Positions 30,380-43,199 of a DNA stretch of 64,000 bases are shown one piece after another. A program made the translations under genes and the position numbers. The stretch is from Prorocentrum cordatum (taxonomy: Eukaryota; Sar; Dinophyceae; Prorocentrales; Prorocentraceae). Positions within the stretch are counted from its first letter, which is position 1; each line of letters starts with the position of its first letter. Location: assembly GCA_963575745.1 (NCBI GenBank), contig CAUYUJ010003920.1, positions 1 to 64,000 on the forward strand, written 5' to 3'. The notes beneath the pieces were generated by a model. The model worked only from the letters and a program-made list of their open reading frames with translations, was not told where the DNA came from and did no database searches.

Positions 30380-32830
30380 GTCGAGCTAAGTCTGCGCATC
30401 GCTGGGAGCTGCGGGGCTAGACGGGGGCAGCGCCCACTTCGAGCAGGGCGCGTCCCCCGCGACCAGCGCGCCGCACGGGCAAAACTAGATTCGCGGCGAG
30501 GTCGCGGTTGAGCGAGCCTGGTGCGCCCCCCGGTGTTGACGAATTTTCCGCAACAGAATCCCAGGTGAACGCCGGCGCCCACGCGCGGCGGAAGTCCGCG
30601 CCCATGCTGCGCGCGCGAGGGGGGTCATGTCGAGCAGGCGATGATGGCTGCTCAGAGCGAGGTCGAAGGCTCCGAAGAGTTCGAAGCCGACCTGGAACAG
30701 GTAGAGCCCGACGAGAGCCATCGAGCAGGCGCCCGCTGGCATAGGACGTCGACTTGACGAGCGGCCCGATCCCTGGGGGATTGTCTATCAGAGGCCAAAC
30801 GCGCACGCGGAGTGCCACGACCACCTTCGGGGGGTGGAGGCGGGCGAGCGGGCGACGATGGAGAAGAATGGCGAGGGCGCCATGTACAATTATTATTGGG
30901 TCTGGTGGTCAACCAGAGCGGCCAGTGGGCGACTGGCGCAGCGGACGCGGTCATCTCGAAGGCCCACGCAATCGGCGGCGAGACTGCCCGGCATCCCAGA
31001 TGCGATCCGCGGCGAGATTTCAAGCTTTTCCCAGCCATCCGCCGTTGGCGCTTTTGAGCGGCAACCGCGACTGCGGTCATCAACCGCGACGCGTGACTGC
31101 GAACGTAGGAGAAGCACCCATTCTGCGCTAGGTCGTTATCGCCGCCATTATGGACGACTTGGCCAGGGGGGTCACTCGAATTGTCTTCGGTTGCTGGTCG
31201 CTCAAGCGCGGGATGTCATGGATCCGCGCCGCTTTCAAGCGGCGTCGCGGCCCGGCTTCTGCGCGACGGCAAGATGGCGATAATCATTTGGCGCAGAGGT
31301 GGTCTCAGGGGCTTCCGTGACACGGTCAAGCGGGCCCGTGGGCATCGCGGCGTTTGTTTTCTTCCACGGAGGCGCGTGGGCCCGATTGGGCGCACCTTTG
31401 CGTCGACGCCGAGGTGGCGTTTTCCTCTGGGGGAGGCCGGCGACGAGATGCGCCAGCTCGATGGCACAGCGCCTCGCGATGATAATTCCGCGCTGCCAGC
31501 GCAGCTATCCCGCTACGGCGGCTGCGAGACGTCGAGCGAGCACTTGCGCGGCGTCGAGCCTGGGGCCAGACGCAGGGACAAGGGCGAGCCTTGAGCACTC
31601 TCGATGGAGGTCTATCTGGCTCGCAGCCACGTCGCGGGATTGCAGCGCGGAGCCCGCGACGCGGTGCCCGGAGTTAGACGCGGGTCGCGAGCCCACTGGC
31701 GGCGAGGCCCCCGGCGCATCTAGCACGGGGCCGGCGCCGGCGTTTGGCGGGCGCGCGTTCGACCCGGAGATTGTTGGGCGCGCGGCGCATTCTAAAAGCT
31801 GAGCTGATATCTTGTGCCGAGCGTGTGCTCGACGAGGCGATCGGGGGGCCGCGCGACGTTCAGAGCTGCGCAGTTGCCCGCGGTGCGGCGCCAACGGATC
31901 GGCGCCCGCGGCCCGGGGCGAGCGCGCGGGCGCGGGTCACTTCGCGAGCTTGTTGGGCGCAGTTGCTTGCGCATTCCCGCTCGGCGCCGCGCGGCGCCGG
32001 CCGTTCTGCCGCGTCGCGGGTCGACCGCGCGCCCCGCGGCGCCCGCGCGCTTTTACCTCCCGCGCAATAGAGGCATGTCGGGAGCGCGCCGAGCGGCTGA
32101 TTGCCCAGATCGGCCTCGCGAAGTTCGCGCGCGGCATGCAACTGGGCGCTCGCGCGGCTCCGAGCATCGCCCCTCCACTTCCTTGGCCTTTCTTCTTGTC
32201 GTCGCCAATTTTCCTGTTGCGATTTCTCCGCGTTGCCGCGTCGCCGGCTTTTAGTCCGCCGTCTGCCCCCTCGCCTAGGCCTCGCCCTCCCCCCGTCGCG
32301 CCAGGGACATCATGAACCTATTTCGTCGAGCCCTTGCCCATCGATCTGCGCCCCGCGAGTCGCGCCGTTTGCAAGCCCCCAAGTGGCGCGCGCGACGAAC
32401 GAAGGTTGCCCAGGGGCAACTCAGCCCAACTAAATCGGCTGCGCGGCGCGCTTGGGTTCGACGTGTCGCCGTGGAAATTATCCGATTTCGGCCGCGGGGC
32501 CCCTGTTTGCAAATGCGGATCTGAGAGGGGAGACCGGCCCCGGAGGGCCCGAGGAGTGGCGCGTGGATTGGGGCGCCCCGCGGGGGAGGTGGGCGCTGCT
32601 GGGGGCGCGTTTCCACCCGCCGTTTCCCCGAAATCTGGGTGGGCGCACCCGCGTCGTACACGTCGATTCCTCGGCGCTGCGAGCCCCAGGGGCGCGCGCT
32701 TTTTCCCCCGGGCCGCCCGAGGTCCAGGGGCCCCCGGCGCGCGCGGAGCCGCCGGGAAGTTTTCAGCATTATCTCGAGTTGAAGTTTGGCTCGAGGCGAG
32801 CATCCGGCCGCGGCGACGCGGCCAGACAAA
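30380..32830. other. GC-rich region without recognisable genes
   Basis: No frame with domain-like content or splice structure that I can support. A minus-strand frame at 30742-30485 contains a hydrophobic ALVGLYLFQVGFELFGAF stretch but nothing else to support it. Confidence 0.5.
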
Positions 32831-32837
32831 CCCAGTA

Positions 32838-32885
32838 CTTATAATCATAATAATAATAGTAATAATAAGAATAACCATTCAATAC
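32838..32885 (+). repeat. (TAA)n-like AT-rich tract
   Basis: ATAATCATAATAATAATAG-type sequence marks a sharp drop in GC before the repeat domain that follows. Confidence 0.8.
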
Positions 32886-32999
32886 ATCTCCAAACAAAAA
32901 GACATGTCGCCCTGCGCGGTTCCTGAGTCACGCGTTCTAGCACATGGGGCGGCGCCGTCTACGTGGCCCGCCACGCGCGGCGCAACGCGCCGGGTGCAA

Positions 33000-34320
33000 G
33001 GTATCTGTTGGAAACCATGCGGCGCGCGCGACGAGGTGCAATCCGCGGGGGGGGGGGGGGGGGGGGGGCAACGCGGCGCAAAGCACGCGGCGCAATGAAT
33101 TGTTGAGCGGCGGGGGTCAACGCTGCGGCGCGAGCTCTGCTGCGCAGGCTGCGCGGTGCCGCGCGCGCGGTGCGGTCTATGGGGCGCGAGGCATGTCGCG
33201 CGCGAACTGCGATGCAATCCACGCGGTGCGACCTGCGCGGCGTGCGCCAGGTGGCTATGATTCAATGGCGCAACTCACCCTGCCGAACTTGACGTTGAGA
33301 ATTCCACTGCTCGCGATATCAGCCCACCCGCCCACCCGCAACTTGGCTTGCAGAACCCATGCGGCGGCGATTGCGAAGACTGCTCGTCGCAGGCTGGCGC
33401 GTCGCCGCGGCCGCGCTAGCGCGCGTGCTCGCGCGCGAGGCGGCCAGCTAGTCTGGCGCGACCGCCGCGGCCGCGGTGGCGCTGACCGCCGGGCGCATTC
33501 CCGGCGGGCACTTCAGCGCGAGCGCGCGCCTTGGGCGGGCGCGGCACCGTGGCGGCGTCGACGACATTAGACGCGATAGTGATAGTGGCGATAAGGGCGA
33601 CGATGGTGACAACGACGACGGCGCGGCCAGCGACGGCGCCGATGCTGGTCGCGCCGGCGACCGTGACGGCGCCCTCGCGTCGTCGATGAAGGTTTTGGAA
33701 GGCGTTCGACATGCGCGCGCGGCCGACGCGCGAGAGTCGCTCGCGTGGTACTACTTGAAACGGATCGTGCCTCCACGCCCACCCCGCCGCCCAGCGCGCG
33801 CGCGAGTGCGCTCGGATGATTTCGACACGCGTCGCGAGTGGCCCGTTTTGGCAGATTGCAATGGACATGCTGAAACACCGATGGTATTCCCATGAATTCG
33901 CTATGGCGCGAGCGCAGCTTTTTTTTTCCAACATTGACGTTGCAAAACTGTGCATGTACTATGCGTTCGGGGCGCTCGATTTTGACATCTTCCCGAAAGT
34001 GAAGATTAACGGGGGATGTTGGCATGCGCGGGCGTCGACGCGCGCGCGTGCATTTCGCCGCACGTTTCCCGGGTGGCTCTGGAAAACTGATAAGTTTTGA
34101 TATGCGGGTGCGCGCGCATTTCCTCTACGTCGGATGAGTGCGTTTTTTTTGTGTTTCGCGGGATGATATGTCTCGAGTTCATTTTTGGGGCGGGCAATGC
34201 TGCTGAATGGGCTGCAGGGGGCTGCAACGCGAAAGCGGGGTCCGTTATGCCTGGGCGGGGCGGGGGATCGGGGGGGCGGGGGGGGGGGGGGCGGCGAAGT
34301 GGGCGCGTGAATTGTTTTGC
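33000..34320 (+). repeat. Higher-order repeat, copy 1
   Basis: Order of parts: GCGGCGCAA-type short repeats with a 21-G run (33048-33068); a NotI-rich block from about 33330 (CGCAACTTGGCTTGCA... GCGGCCGCGGTGGCGCTG) to 33570; a GAC/GAT block 33570-33680; a GATGAAGGTTTGG block; then TTTGACATCTTCCCGAAAGTG near 33980 and a GCATGCGCGCG block. The same order recurs in copies 2 and 3. ORFs here are repeat translations. Confidence 0.65.
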
Positions 34321-35760
34321 GGGGATAACCTACGCGGTGCAATTTGTGCGGCGGTAGCTGCAGCGGCGCAGCTTGCGCGGCGCATTTCGCGGCGCGAATT
34401 GCGTGGGCGTGCTGCGCGAGGGGCGTGGCGCAGCGTACGTGGCGCAGGCGATGCGGCGCAATCTATGCAGTGCAAATGATTTTAGCAAGCGAGTTGACAC
34501 ATCCCCTTCTCTTGCAAGAATCCCGCCCGCGCGCCCGCAACTTGGTTTGCAAAGCCCATGAGGTGGCGATTGCGATGCACGCTCGACGCTGGCTGGTGCG
34601 TCTGCGGCCGCGCCGACCCAAGCGCGCGCGGCAGCCGGCTGGTTTGGCGCGACCGACGCGGCCGCGGTGGCGCTGATCGTTGGGCACATGCCAGCGGGCG
34701 CTTCATTGCGCGTCGGCGACTTGGGCGGGCGCGGCATCATGGCAACGTCGACAACGGTAGACGTTGCCGGCGAGTCTCCAACGACAACGACGACGACGAC
34801 AACACCGACGACGACGACGCCGACGAAAACGACGACGACGACGGTGACAATGCCGACGACGACGACGCCGCCGACGCCAACGACGACGACGACGCCGACG
34901 ACGACGACGGGGCGATGGCAACGACGACGACGGCGATTACGAAGCCGACGACGACGATGGCGTCGCCAACGACGACGACGACGACGGGGGAGGAAGCGGG
35001 ACGACGGCGACGACGACGATAACGACGAGGAAGGAGGGATGATGACCACGACGACGACGACGGCGACGAAATAGGAGGGACAACGACGACGCGCCGACGA
35101 AGACGACGAGGGAGGAAGGACGACCACGGCGACAATGACGACAGAAACGACGACGACGCCAAGACGACGACGACGACGAAAGACAGAGGACGACGACGGC
35201 GACGACGACGACGACGAGAGAGGAGGGAGGACGGCGACGACGACAACGACGCAAGAGCGCGCGCGCACGCTTTTGTTGAAAATCCGTGCTGCGAAAACGT
35301 GTGTGGTTTCCCATGTTTTTTTTGGGCGCGGTTTTGACATTCTTCCGAAATCGCAAATGTTTTCCAGAGGGTTCCGGCATTTGCGCGCGACGACGCGCGC
35401 GTCTGCACTTCGTCTCGTTTGTTGCAGAGGACTCTCGCGACGGCACGCGCGCAAGGGCGTTCGAAAGATTTCGACGTGCGCCCGCGCGAATCCCGTGTGG
35501 TAGTATGTTTTGATAATATTGAACAACCTATGGGTTTCGTAAAATATCGCAAGGGCGCGCGCGTGAGCTTTTTTAGAAAATCCGCGTTGTGAAACCCTGT
35601 GTGTTTGTATGCTTTTCTGGGGGAACTCGATTTTGAAATCTTTCCAACACCAAAGGTGTTTGAAGGATTTCGGCATGCGCGCGCGACGACGCGCGCGCGT
35701 GCACTTCGTCCCGTTTTTTCTAGGGATTCGTGAAAACTTGTGACTTTTGATAAACGGGTG
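34320..35760 (+). repeat. Higher-order repeat, copy 2, with expanded (GAC)n
   Basis: GCGGCGCAA-type repeats 34320-34480, NotI-rich block from about 34523 to 34755, then a GAC/ACG trinucleotide domain expanded to about 500 bases (34755-35260), then the TTTTGACATTCTTCCGAAATCG and GCGCGCGACGACGCGCGCG blocks, themselves repeated at 35330 and 35630. Confidence 0.65.
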
Positions 35761-36039
35761 CGCGCATTGTATTTGTTGCAGAGGATGGCGGGGGGGGGTG
35801 ATACCGGCCTGCCTGGAATAGTACGAGTTCATAGTTCGGATGGACGATGGGGCAGAATCATTTGTAAAAACCACTACGGGAATGTGACCCTTTAGTTCCG
35901 GGGGGGGTCCGAGTATTCATCTTTGGAGATCCTACGTGGTGGAACGATGGTGTTATTTTCCCATGTGGTGCACGTGTCCATGTGGTGGACGTCATTTTGA
36001 GAATGTTGGCGTGAGCAGCCCCATTTCTCGCGCATTCGT

Positions 36040-36760
36040 TCCACCCACCCACCCACAATTTGAACTGCAAAACTCATGCGGCGGCGACTGCGATTTCTGA
36101 CCAGCGCTGGCAGGCGCATTGTTGCGGCCGCGGTCGGGCGCGCAAGGTCGCGCACACAGCGGCCAGCGAGTTTGGTGCGACCGACGCGGCCGCGGTGGCG
36201 CTGGCCGCTGGGTGGGCACATGGGTGCGGGTCGGTGAAGGCGGGGGGCGCGGTATGATGGTGACATCGACAACCGGCCAACACCATGACTATACCAGCGA
36301 TGATTGCGACTATGATGACGATGGCGACGGCAAGGTCAATGACGGCGCCGATGCGCACCACTACGATGGCGGTGATGGTGCCCACGCGTCGGGGATGAAG
36401 GTTTGGGGATGTTTTTTGCATGTGTTCGCGGCCGACGCGCGCAATTGGCCCACGTGGCGTTATTTGATAAAGATCGCCCCCCACACACACCAGCAAACGC
36501 GCAAAGGCGTTCGAATAATTTCGACATGCGTGCGCGAGAGAGGCTTGCGTGGCCTGTTTTGACGGATGTGTTGAAACACCCGTGGTATTAAGAATCATCA
36601 AGAGGTCGCACGGCGGTTCTGCTGGGAAAATGCGACGGAGCGCGCGTGTGGACATTGTTTCATATGCAGTAACGTTTGTTTGGCACTGGATGATGTTTGA
36701 CACCGGGTGCGCGGGCACGGTATTATGTATTATGTAGTGTGTCCGGGATGACAAAGGTAT
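36040..36760 (+). repeat. Higher-order repeat, copy 3
   Basis: NotI-rich block 36045-36285 (CCACCCACAATTTGAACTGCA... GCGGCCGCGGTGGCGCTG), GAT/GAC block 36285-36390, GGGGATGAAGGTTTGGGGATG and TTGAAACACCCGTGGTATT (compare TGAAACACCGATGGTATT at 33870). A partial fourth GAT block with GGCCAATCACGGCCCCGATG lies at 39520-39620. 36760-37130 shows only degenerate short repeats. Confidence 0.6.
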
Positions 36761-37129
36761 GGATTTTGGCTTACTTGTGGTGAATTGAGTTAGTTTGGGA
36801 ATTTAGCGATGGAGCTGATTATCATGTACGCTGCGTTGTCCTCGGGGGACAAGCGATGTCCAGCCTCGGGGTTGGAATAATAACTAATTTCATGTCCGGC
36901 AAAGAGGCGTAAGTGATGCGCGGTACGTGGCGCCATCTATGTGAAGCAACGAACGTGGTGCAAACTACGTGGTCGAAACAGTGTGGTACAGTACATCTGT
37001 TGTAATACATGTGTTGTAAGGTATGTGTTGAAATATGTGTTATGTGGTAAAAACGATCAATTTATCCATGTGGTGTAAGGCGCGTGATGCCATTTATTTG
37101 GGGCGATCCACTGGGAGCAACGCAACGAA

Positions 37130-38500
37130 ACGTAACGCAGGGCAACGAAACATGCGAACTTAAAATCGTGACCAAAATGGTGTAACGACGGGCGGCAACG
37201 GGCTGCCACAAGCCGGCCGGACCGGCGCACAGTCCAATTTGCGGGCCTCGCACAGTCAAATTCGTGGTCAAAATGGTGCGGCGGCGGTGGGTTGCGACGG
37301 CCACCATTTGGCCAGACAGGCGCACAGGCTCGCTTCCGTATGAGAAAAGTGGGAACCCATATGGGCAAACATTGTTTTGAAAACGATCGACATCGTGACC
37401 AAAATGGTGCGGAGACGTGCGGCGTTGACGGGTGGCGACGGGCGGCCACAAGCTGGCCAGACATCGCACAGGCCTAGTCTTTTATGATGAAAGTATGGCC
37501 CCATAATTCATTGTAGTCATCGTTTGGAAAATAATCGAATTCGTTACCAAAATTGTGTGGCGACAAACAGCGCTGACGGGTGGCGATGAGCGGCCGCAAG
37601 CCAGCCCGACCAGCGTAAGAACCGTAAGTGCAAGCATTGTTTGGGGAACAATCACAGTCGTGGTTAAAATGGTGCGGCGACGGGCGGCGTTGTCGGGTGG
37701 CCACGGGCAGCCACAAGCCGGCTGGACCGGCGCACAGGCTCAGTTCCTCATGAGTGAAATACGAACCCCTAAGTGCAAGCATTGTTTTGGGAACAATCGA
37801 ACTCGTGACCAGAATGGCGCGGCGACGGGCGGCGTTGACGGGCGGCGAGGTCGGCAGGCCTCACCAGCGCACAGGCCCAGTTCCCTAGTTCCCTATGGAA
37901 AAGTACTTCAGAACCCTAAAGTGCAAACTTTGTTTGGGGAACTATCGAATTCGTAACCAAAATGGTGCGGCGACGGGCGGCGTTGACGGGCGGCCACGGG
38001 TGGCCAGAAGCCGGCCGGCTTTGGCACAGACGCAGTTCATTATGAGAGAAATGAGAATCCGTAAAGTGAAAGCATTGTTTGGGGAACAATCGAATTCGTG
38101 ACAAAAATTGTGGGGCAACATTGGTGGCCACGGGCGGCCAAAGCCGGCCAGACCAGCGCACAGGCCCAGTCTTCATGGGATACGTGCGAAGCCAAAAGTT
38201 CAAGCATTGTTCAGGCAACGATCGAATTCGTGACCAGAATGGTGCCGCGATGGGCGGCGTTGACGGGTGGCTACGGGCGGCCACAAGTCGGCCGCACCGA
38301 CGCACAGGCCCAGTTCTTTAAATGCGAGAAGTAAGAACCCTTAAGTGCAAGCATTGTTTGGGGAACAATCGAATTCTTGACCAACATGGTGCGGCGACGG
38401 GCGGCGTCGACGAGCGGCGACGGGCGGCCACATGACAGCTGGAGCGACGCAGAGGCTAAGAACCCCTGAGTGCAAGCATTGTGGGCAATATTTTGAACCA
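37130..38500 (+). repeat. ~145-bp satellite, about ten copies
   Basis: Each unit has CAAGCATTGTTTGGGGAACA, a TCGAATTCGTGACCAAAATG block, GGTGCGGCGACGGGCGGCG, a CCACAAGCCGGCCGGACC block and GCGCACAGGCCCAGTTC followed by a GAGAAATGAGAACC-like end. CAAGCATTG anchors at about 37366, 37519, 37632, 37776, 37923, 38071, 38202, 38349 and 38474 give spacings of 113-153 bases. No gene. Confidence 0.88.
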
Positions 38501-39450
38501 CGATCGTTGAGCCTCGGCCCTTGAACCTCGACGCCAGGAGCTCAGCGACGCCACAGAGTTTGCGAGGACGCCTGCGCACACGCCGGCGATCAGCCCCGCG
38601 CGGACGCCAGGCCACACGCCGCGGGTCACGCCGGGGCACACGCCGCGGGTCACGCCCCGAAAACGGTGAGCGTGCCGAGGCGGCCAGAAAATGCAAGGGG
38701 GGGAGGGCAAGGGCCGCACTTGTCGACGATGGGCGTTCGATCCATACATCTTTGCTGCTGCCCCTCTCTCCAGGCGCCACGGGTGGGGGGCAGGGCATGG
38801 CCCAAAAGGATGCTCTCCAGAGGCCTGCATTTCCATCCTTCCAACCCCCTGACGCCCTGCGGAGAGTCGCGGCAGCAACGTGGTACTGATATGGATAGAT
38901 GAATGGCGATTGCCTGATTGGCAGGGGCAACGTCGTTAGCGGTGTCTGTGTGCGTCGCTAAGACGTCTGGATGTAGGATTCGTTGTGCGTTTCTTCGTGG
39001 GGCAACCCGCGCGGTGGGGCGGTCAGAAAATGCAAATGGGACGAAGGCAGTAGCTGGACTTCGGTCGAGTTCGAGGATCGAGGAGCCAGACCTCGATCCT
39101 CGAAGTAGCCTTCTGTGGGCCTCTGGGAGGCTTCTCATGGTCACGGCTGGATCCGCTTGAAATTCTGGTCAAAACGCGCCCAGGGACAGTTGCGCGAGTA
39201 GATTTGTTAGGAGTGGCTTTCGCCTCTGTACTTCATGTTTTGTTCATTCCGGCCGTTTTCCGTCTATTTCTGCCTCTCGGGGCCAGGATGCCGTCAGAAG
39301 TGGACCCAAGGCGAACACCGTGCCCCCAGGAAAGGTTCGGCCCGCAGGGCAGCAGGGGCAAGGTAGAGGGGAAGACAGAACTGGGGAAAACGAAGGGACA
39401 GACATAAGTCAGAAGCTTAGGGAATTGGGGAAGGCGGCAAACACATCATG
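38500..39450. other. Gene-free; short GCACACGCCGCGGGTC minisatellite
   Basis: At 38570-38660 a CACACGCCG(C)GGGTCACGCC motif repeats a few times. No credible gene follows up to 39450. Confidence 0.5.
39070..39104. other. Perfect 14-bp hairpin with 7-base loop
   Basis: TTCGAGGATCGAGG (39070-39083), loop AGCCAGA, then the exact reverse complement (39091-39104). No neighbouring gene or T-run that would make it a terminator. Confidence 0.9.
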
Positions 39451-39884
39451 CGTTTGTCAGCGATGACCCCTATTCGTGGTTTCGTACATCCGGGATTCGT
39501 TTTTCAGTGTCATCTTGACGGTAATAGCAATGGTGATGGAGATGGTGACGATGACGATGGCAAGGCCAATCACGGCCCCGATGTTGGTGACCACGGTGAT
39601 GGAGGTGATTGTGATGATGATAGCGGCAGGTGCGGCAATCGACGATGCTGTTATTGGCGGTGATGCGATGGCGTTGATGACGGTGATGACGAAGGGCGTT
39701 TGCACAACAGTTTCCAAAACAGCGTTTGCACTTGGATGCTCTTCTTTGTGTTCTAAGATGATTGGGCCCCCGGTGCCAGTGCCGCCGGCTCGTCGCCGCC
39801 CGTCGCCGCTGGGCCCTGGTGCGGCCCGTCGCCACCCATCGCCGCCCGTCGCCACCTTCCGGCTCGTCGCCGCCCGTCGCCGCG

Positions 39885-40430
39885 TTGGTTTGCATTGTTT
39901 TGCGTTTCTCTGCATTGCGTCGCATTGTTTCGCACTGGTTTGAATGCATTTGTTCTTTGGTTTGCATTGATTTGCATTGTTTTGTATTGCCTTGCATCGC
40001 CTTGCATTGCCCTGCATTGCTTTGCATTGCGCTTCGCATTGCTTTGCTGTGTTGCGCAGTGTTTTGACATGCTTTGCATTGCACTGTTTTGCATTGCTTT
40101 GCACTGATTTGCAATTCAGTGAATTGTTTTTCCTTGATGTGCTCGGTTTTGCACTGCGTTGCATTGCTCTGCACCGTTTTGCATTATATCGCGCTGCATG
40201 ACTTGGCATAGCGTTACATTCCTTGACACTAATTTTCATAATGTTGCTTGGCATTGCGTTTTCCCTCTTTGCTTTGCAGTGCAGTGCGTTGCATTTATTC
40301 TGCTTTACATTTCTCTGCGCAGCGTATATTGCACCATGTGGATTGCACCACCTAGGTCGCACCTCATTGATTGTACCACCTAGCTTGCACTGCATAGAGT
40401 GCACGGAATCATTATGTTGGTTACACGTTG
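39885..40430 (+). repeat. Degenerate TTTGCATTG array
   Basis: About 500 bases built from TTGCATTG(T/C)TTT variants with 10-base periodicity, ending in TTGCACCAC-type repeats. ORFs on both strands (for example Lys-Gln-Cys-Asn-Ala repeats on the minus strand) are artefacts. 40430-41100 shows no gene. Confidence 0.8.
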
Positions 40431-41109
40431 GCTAACATTGTCTTTCAAATGTGTTTTGAGAATTCCATTTTGAAATGTTTCGAAGACCTATGGTTATGTA
40501 ATGTGTTTTAACACGCGCGCGTGGCGGCGCGCGCATGGGGCCCGCGTGGTCTGATGTTAAGCGGATTCGTGCACAGGGTACATCTGGATAAAGCTGATGC
40601 ACCGCGTGCTAAAATGAAAAAGCGGATCATGGCGGAAATTGTTGAAAGTATATGGCTTTTTAAGATTTCAGAATTTGCGCGCGGGCAGAAGATTGGCAAT
40701 GTTGGGATTGAAACCTAGCTAGTGTGTTCAGATGTGTATATTGAATTGGTTGCACCACTACTATACTTGTGGTTTCGGCAGGCGCGCGCGTAGTGTCTGC
40801 TATATTGTTAAGGGCGGCTGGTGCCGCCGTCCCTGGAGCGCCTCGGCTTTGTTCGCGAGGGGATGTGTGATGGCAGGTGTGAGCTAGAGGAAGAGGAGGT
40901 GGAGCAGTGGGGAGTGTGACAAAAAAGGTGAGGAGGAGGAGGAGGTGGTGGGTGGGGGTGTGCACCGAGCATTTTCTCTGGGTGGAGGGCAGAGGGATGC
41001 AGTTTCGATGGACTTTCGAGGCTTGAATTTGCAACAGGTGAATCACAAGACGGATTGATTTTCGAGGTACCACAGCCCACATGGATTTCACCCAGAGCCC
41101 TCCACCCTA

Positions 41110-41300
41110 AGAAAATGATCAGGTGCAGCAGGAGCGGAAGGAGGAAGAGCAGAGGGAGGGGTTGGGAGGAGGAGGAGGAGAAGGGGAGGTGTAGAAGGAG
41201 AAGGAGTAGGAGGAGGAGGAGGAGGAAAGAGAGAAGAGGGATGATGGCGGAGGGGGGAGCAGGAGCAAGAGGAGGAGGAGGTGAAGGTGGTGAAATGTGG
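41110..41300 (+). repeat. Purine-rich (GGA/GAA)n tract
   Basis: AGGAGGAGGAG-type low-complexity sequence on the plus strand; the ORFs over it are artefacts. 41300-42170 shows no gene that I can support. Confidence 0.8.
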
Positions 41301-42174
41301 GGGAAGGTGAGAGGAGGATGCAGCCGAGCAGCGAGTCGTCGGATCGAGCAGTGGTCGGCGGGGGTTGTGATGCTTCGTGTTCAAAGCGATCATCAGTCAA
41401 GAATGCCACTTACCGCCTTCTCTCCACTCAGCTTCTTTTCATCCGTCTCTACTCTTTATCCGGTCGCTTGCATAATTCAGGGGTGGGGGAGTGAACCAGG
41501 TACGAGGGAAGGGGATGTGTGGAGAAGAACGGGGAAGCGGAGGAGAATGGGAGGAGTGGATGGGAGAGGAGGGAATTGAGGGGGGGGCGTAGTCTCGTAC
41601 CTGTCGCTCGTCGTCGTCGGTCGTCGTCGAATTTGTGGATCGTTGAGACCTCTCTAGAGTGAAAGATCCGTGTGGCGGCAGGGACCAGCCGTCAGTTTTT
41701 GCCCAGTGCACTCAAAAACTTTCTGCCAGGGAACTCAAGAACCGTTCGATGCTCTTCGATCGGAACAGGGCCAGGTGAGACGATGGCGGCCCTTTTGCCT
41801 TGTCCAGGTCCGATCAGGATCTGCTTTGGGACACATCCCGGGGTCCATCCTGAATGCAGCCGTGGCGATGAGAACCCTCAAGGAGTCCAAAAACGCGAGC
41901 GAAAACCGGGGATGGCTGCCGTTGTCTCAACCGCGTGCGCTCCCAGCCTGGCCTGGCCATGGCCGGCGTGGTTTTGACGTTGGCGTCCTCTCTGTGGTTG
42001 CCAGAGGTGGTCTTGGCCCGAGGTGCCCCCAGCTTCCCGAACCTGCAGAGACCTGCAGAGACTCGAGAACGTCGAGGTTGGCGTTGTTTCCTGCATCTCG
42101 GGCCCCAGTGCTCCAGCTAGACACCACTTGGCATTCTACTCCGCCTCAGCGTGCCAGGGGGCGCCGTAGCGTGT

Positions 42175-42234
42175 CGAAGATGATGACGATGATGACGACG
42201 ACGATGATGGCGATGCTGATGCTGATGCTGATGC

Positions 42235-42269
<35 letters not shown>

Positions 42270-42835
42270 GTGGTGATGGCGATGCTGACGATGGTGATGG
42301 TGTTGATGATGCTGATGCTGATGATGATGGTGGTGGTGATGATGATGGTGGTGGTGGTGATGCTGATGGTGATGACGATACTGCTGAGCTTCATGATGAT
42401 GCTGATGATAATGCGGATGATACTGACGAGATGGTGTTAAGGATGCTTATACTGATGCAGATGCTGATGATGGTGGTAGTGACGATGATGGTGGTGGTGA
42501 TGGTGATGGTGATGACGATGGTGGTGGTGATGGTGGTGGCGTTGGTCAGGATGATGGCGGTGGTGGTGACGATGACGATGAGGATGATGATGATGCTGAT
42601 GATGAGGATGCGGCTGATGATGAACATGATGATCATGATTATTGCGATGATTTTGATGGTGATGAGGATGAGCATGGTGATGGCGATGGTGATGGTGCTG
42701 GTGATGGTGATGGTGATTGATGGTGATGTCGATGGTGATGATGCTGATGCTGCTGATGATGATGATGCTGATGATGCTGAAGGTGTTGATGATGCTGAGG
42801 TTGCTGGTGATGGTGATCATGCTGATGATGATGCT
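42175..42835 (+). repeat. 660-bp GAT/GCT trinucleotide domain
   Basis: Almost entirely (GAT)n with GCT and GGT interruptions, giving poly-Asp, poly-Met and poly-Ile/His ORFs in all frames. Not a gene. Confidence 0.95.
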
Positions 42836-43199
42836 GTGATTCTAGAAGGTTCGCAGAGGTCTCATAGAGTCCCCGCGGACGCCCTCGTCACTCTCTCTCT
42901 GCTTCTCTCCCCCGTGTTTGCTATTGCTGCTCAGCTGTCCCCCCGCCGCTGCCCATTTGGCGCTATCAATTTCCAGGGCCCTTGGTCAATTGAGCTGCGA
43001 GCACTCTCAGCGAGCGAGAGATAAATCATATATCAGCGATCTTCCATATCACAGTGGTAGCTTGGAGCTTGGCTCGCTGTCCCGGCCCGCGGGGCCGTCC
43101 ATAACGACGACGTCGGCGACGTCAACATCCATATTGGAATCGAAGACCAGCGTCTTCCTGGTGACCTGCTTCACCCAGCTGCTGCGCAGGGCCTACGCC

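Noticed and set aside
36757-36777. Possible spliced-leader relict around GGATTTTGGCTTACTTG
   Set aside because: Only a nine-base core matches and the flanks do not align; below what chance gives in 64 kb.
37130-38500. CRISPR-like array
   Set aside because: Units of ~145 bp are repeats over their whole length, with no constant-repeat/unique-spacer alternation and no cas genes; the context is eukaryotic.
39457-40404. 315-codon minus-strand ORF with Lys-Gln-Cys-Asn-Ala repeats
   Set aside because: Direct translation of the TTTGCATTG array.
42175-42835. Poly-Met, poly-Asp and poly-His ORFs
   Set aside because: (GAT)n/(GCT)n trinucleotide repeat, all frames open.
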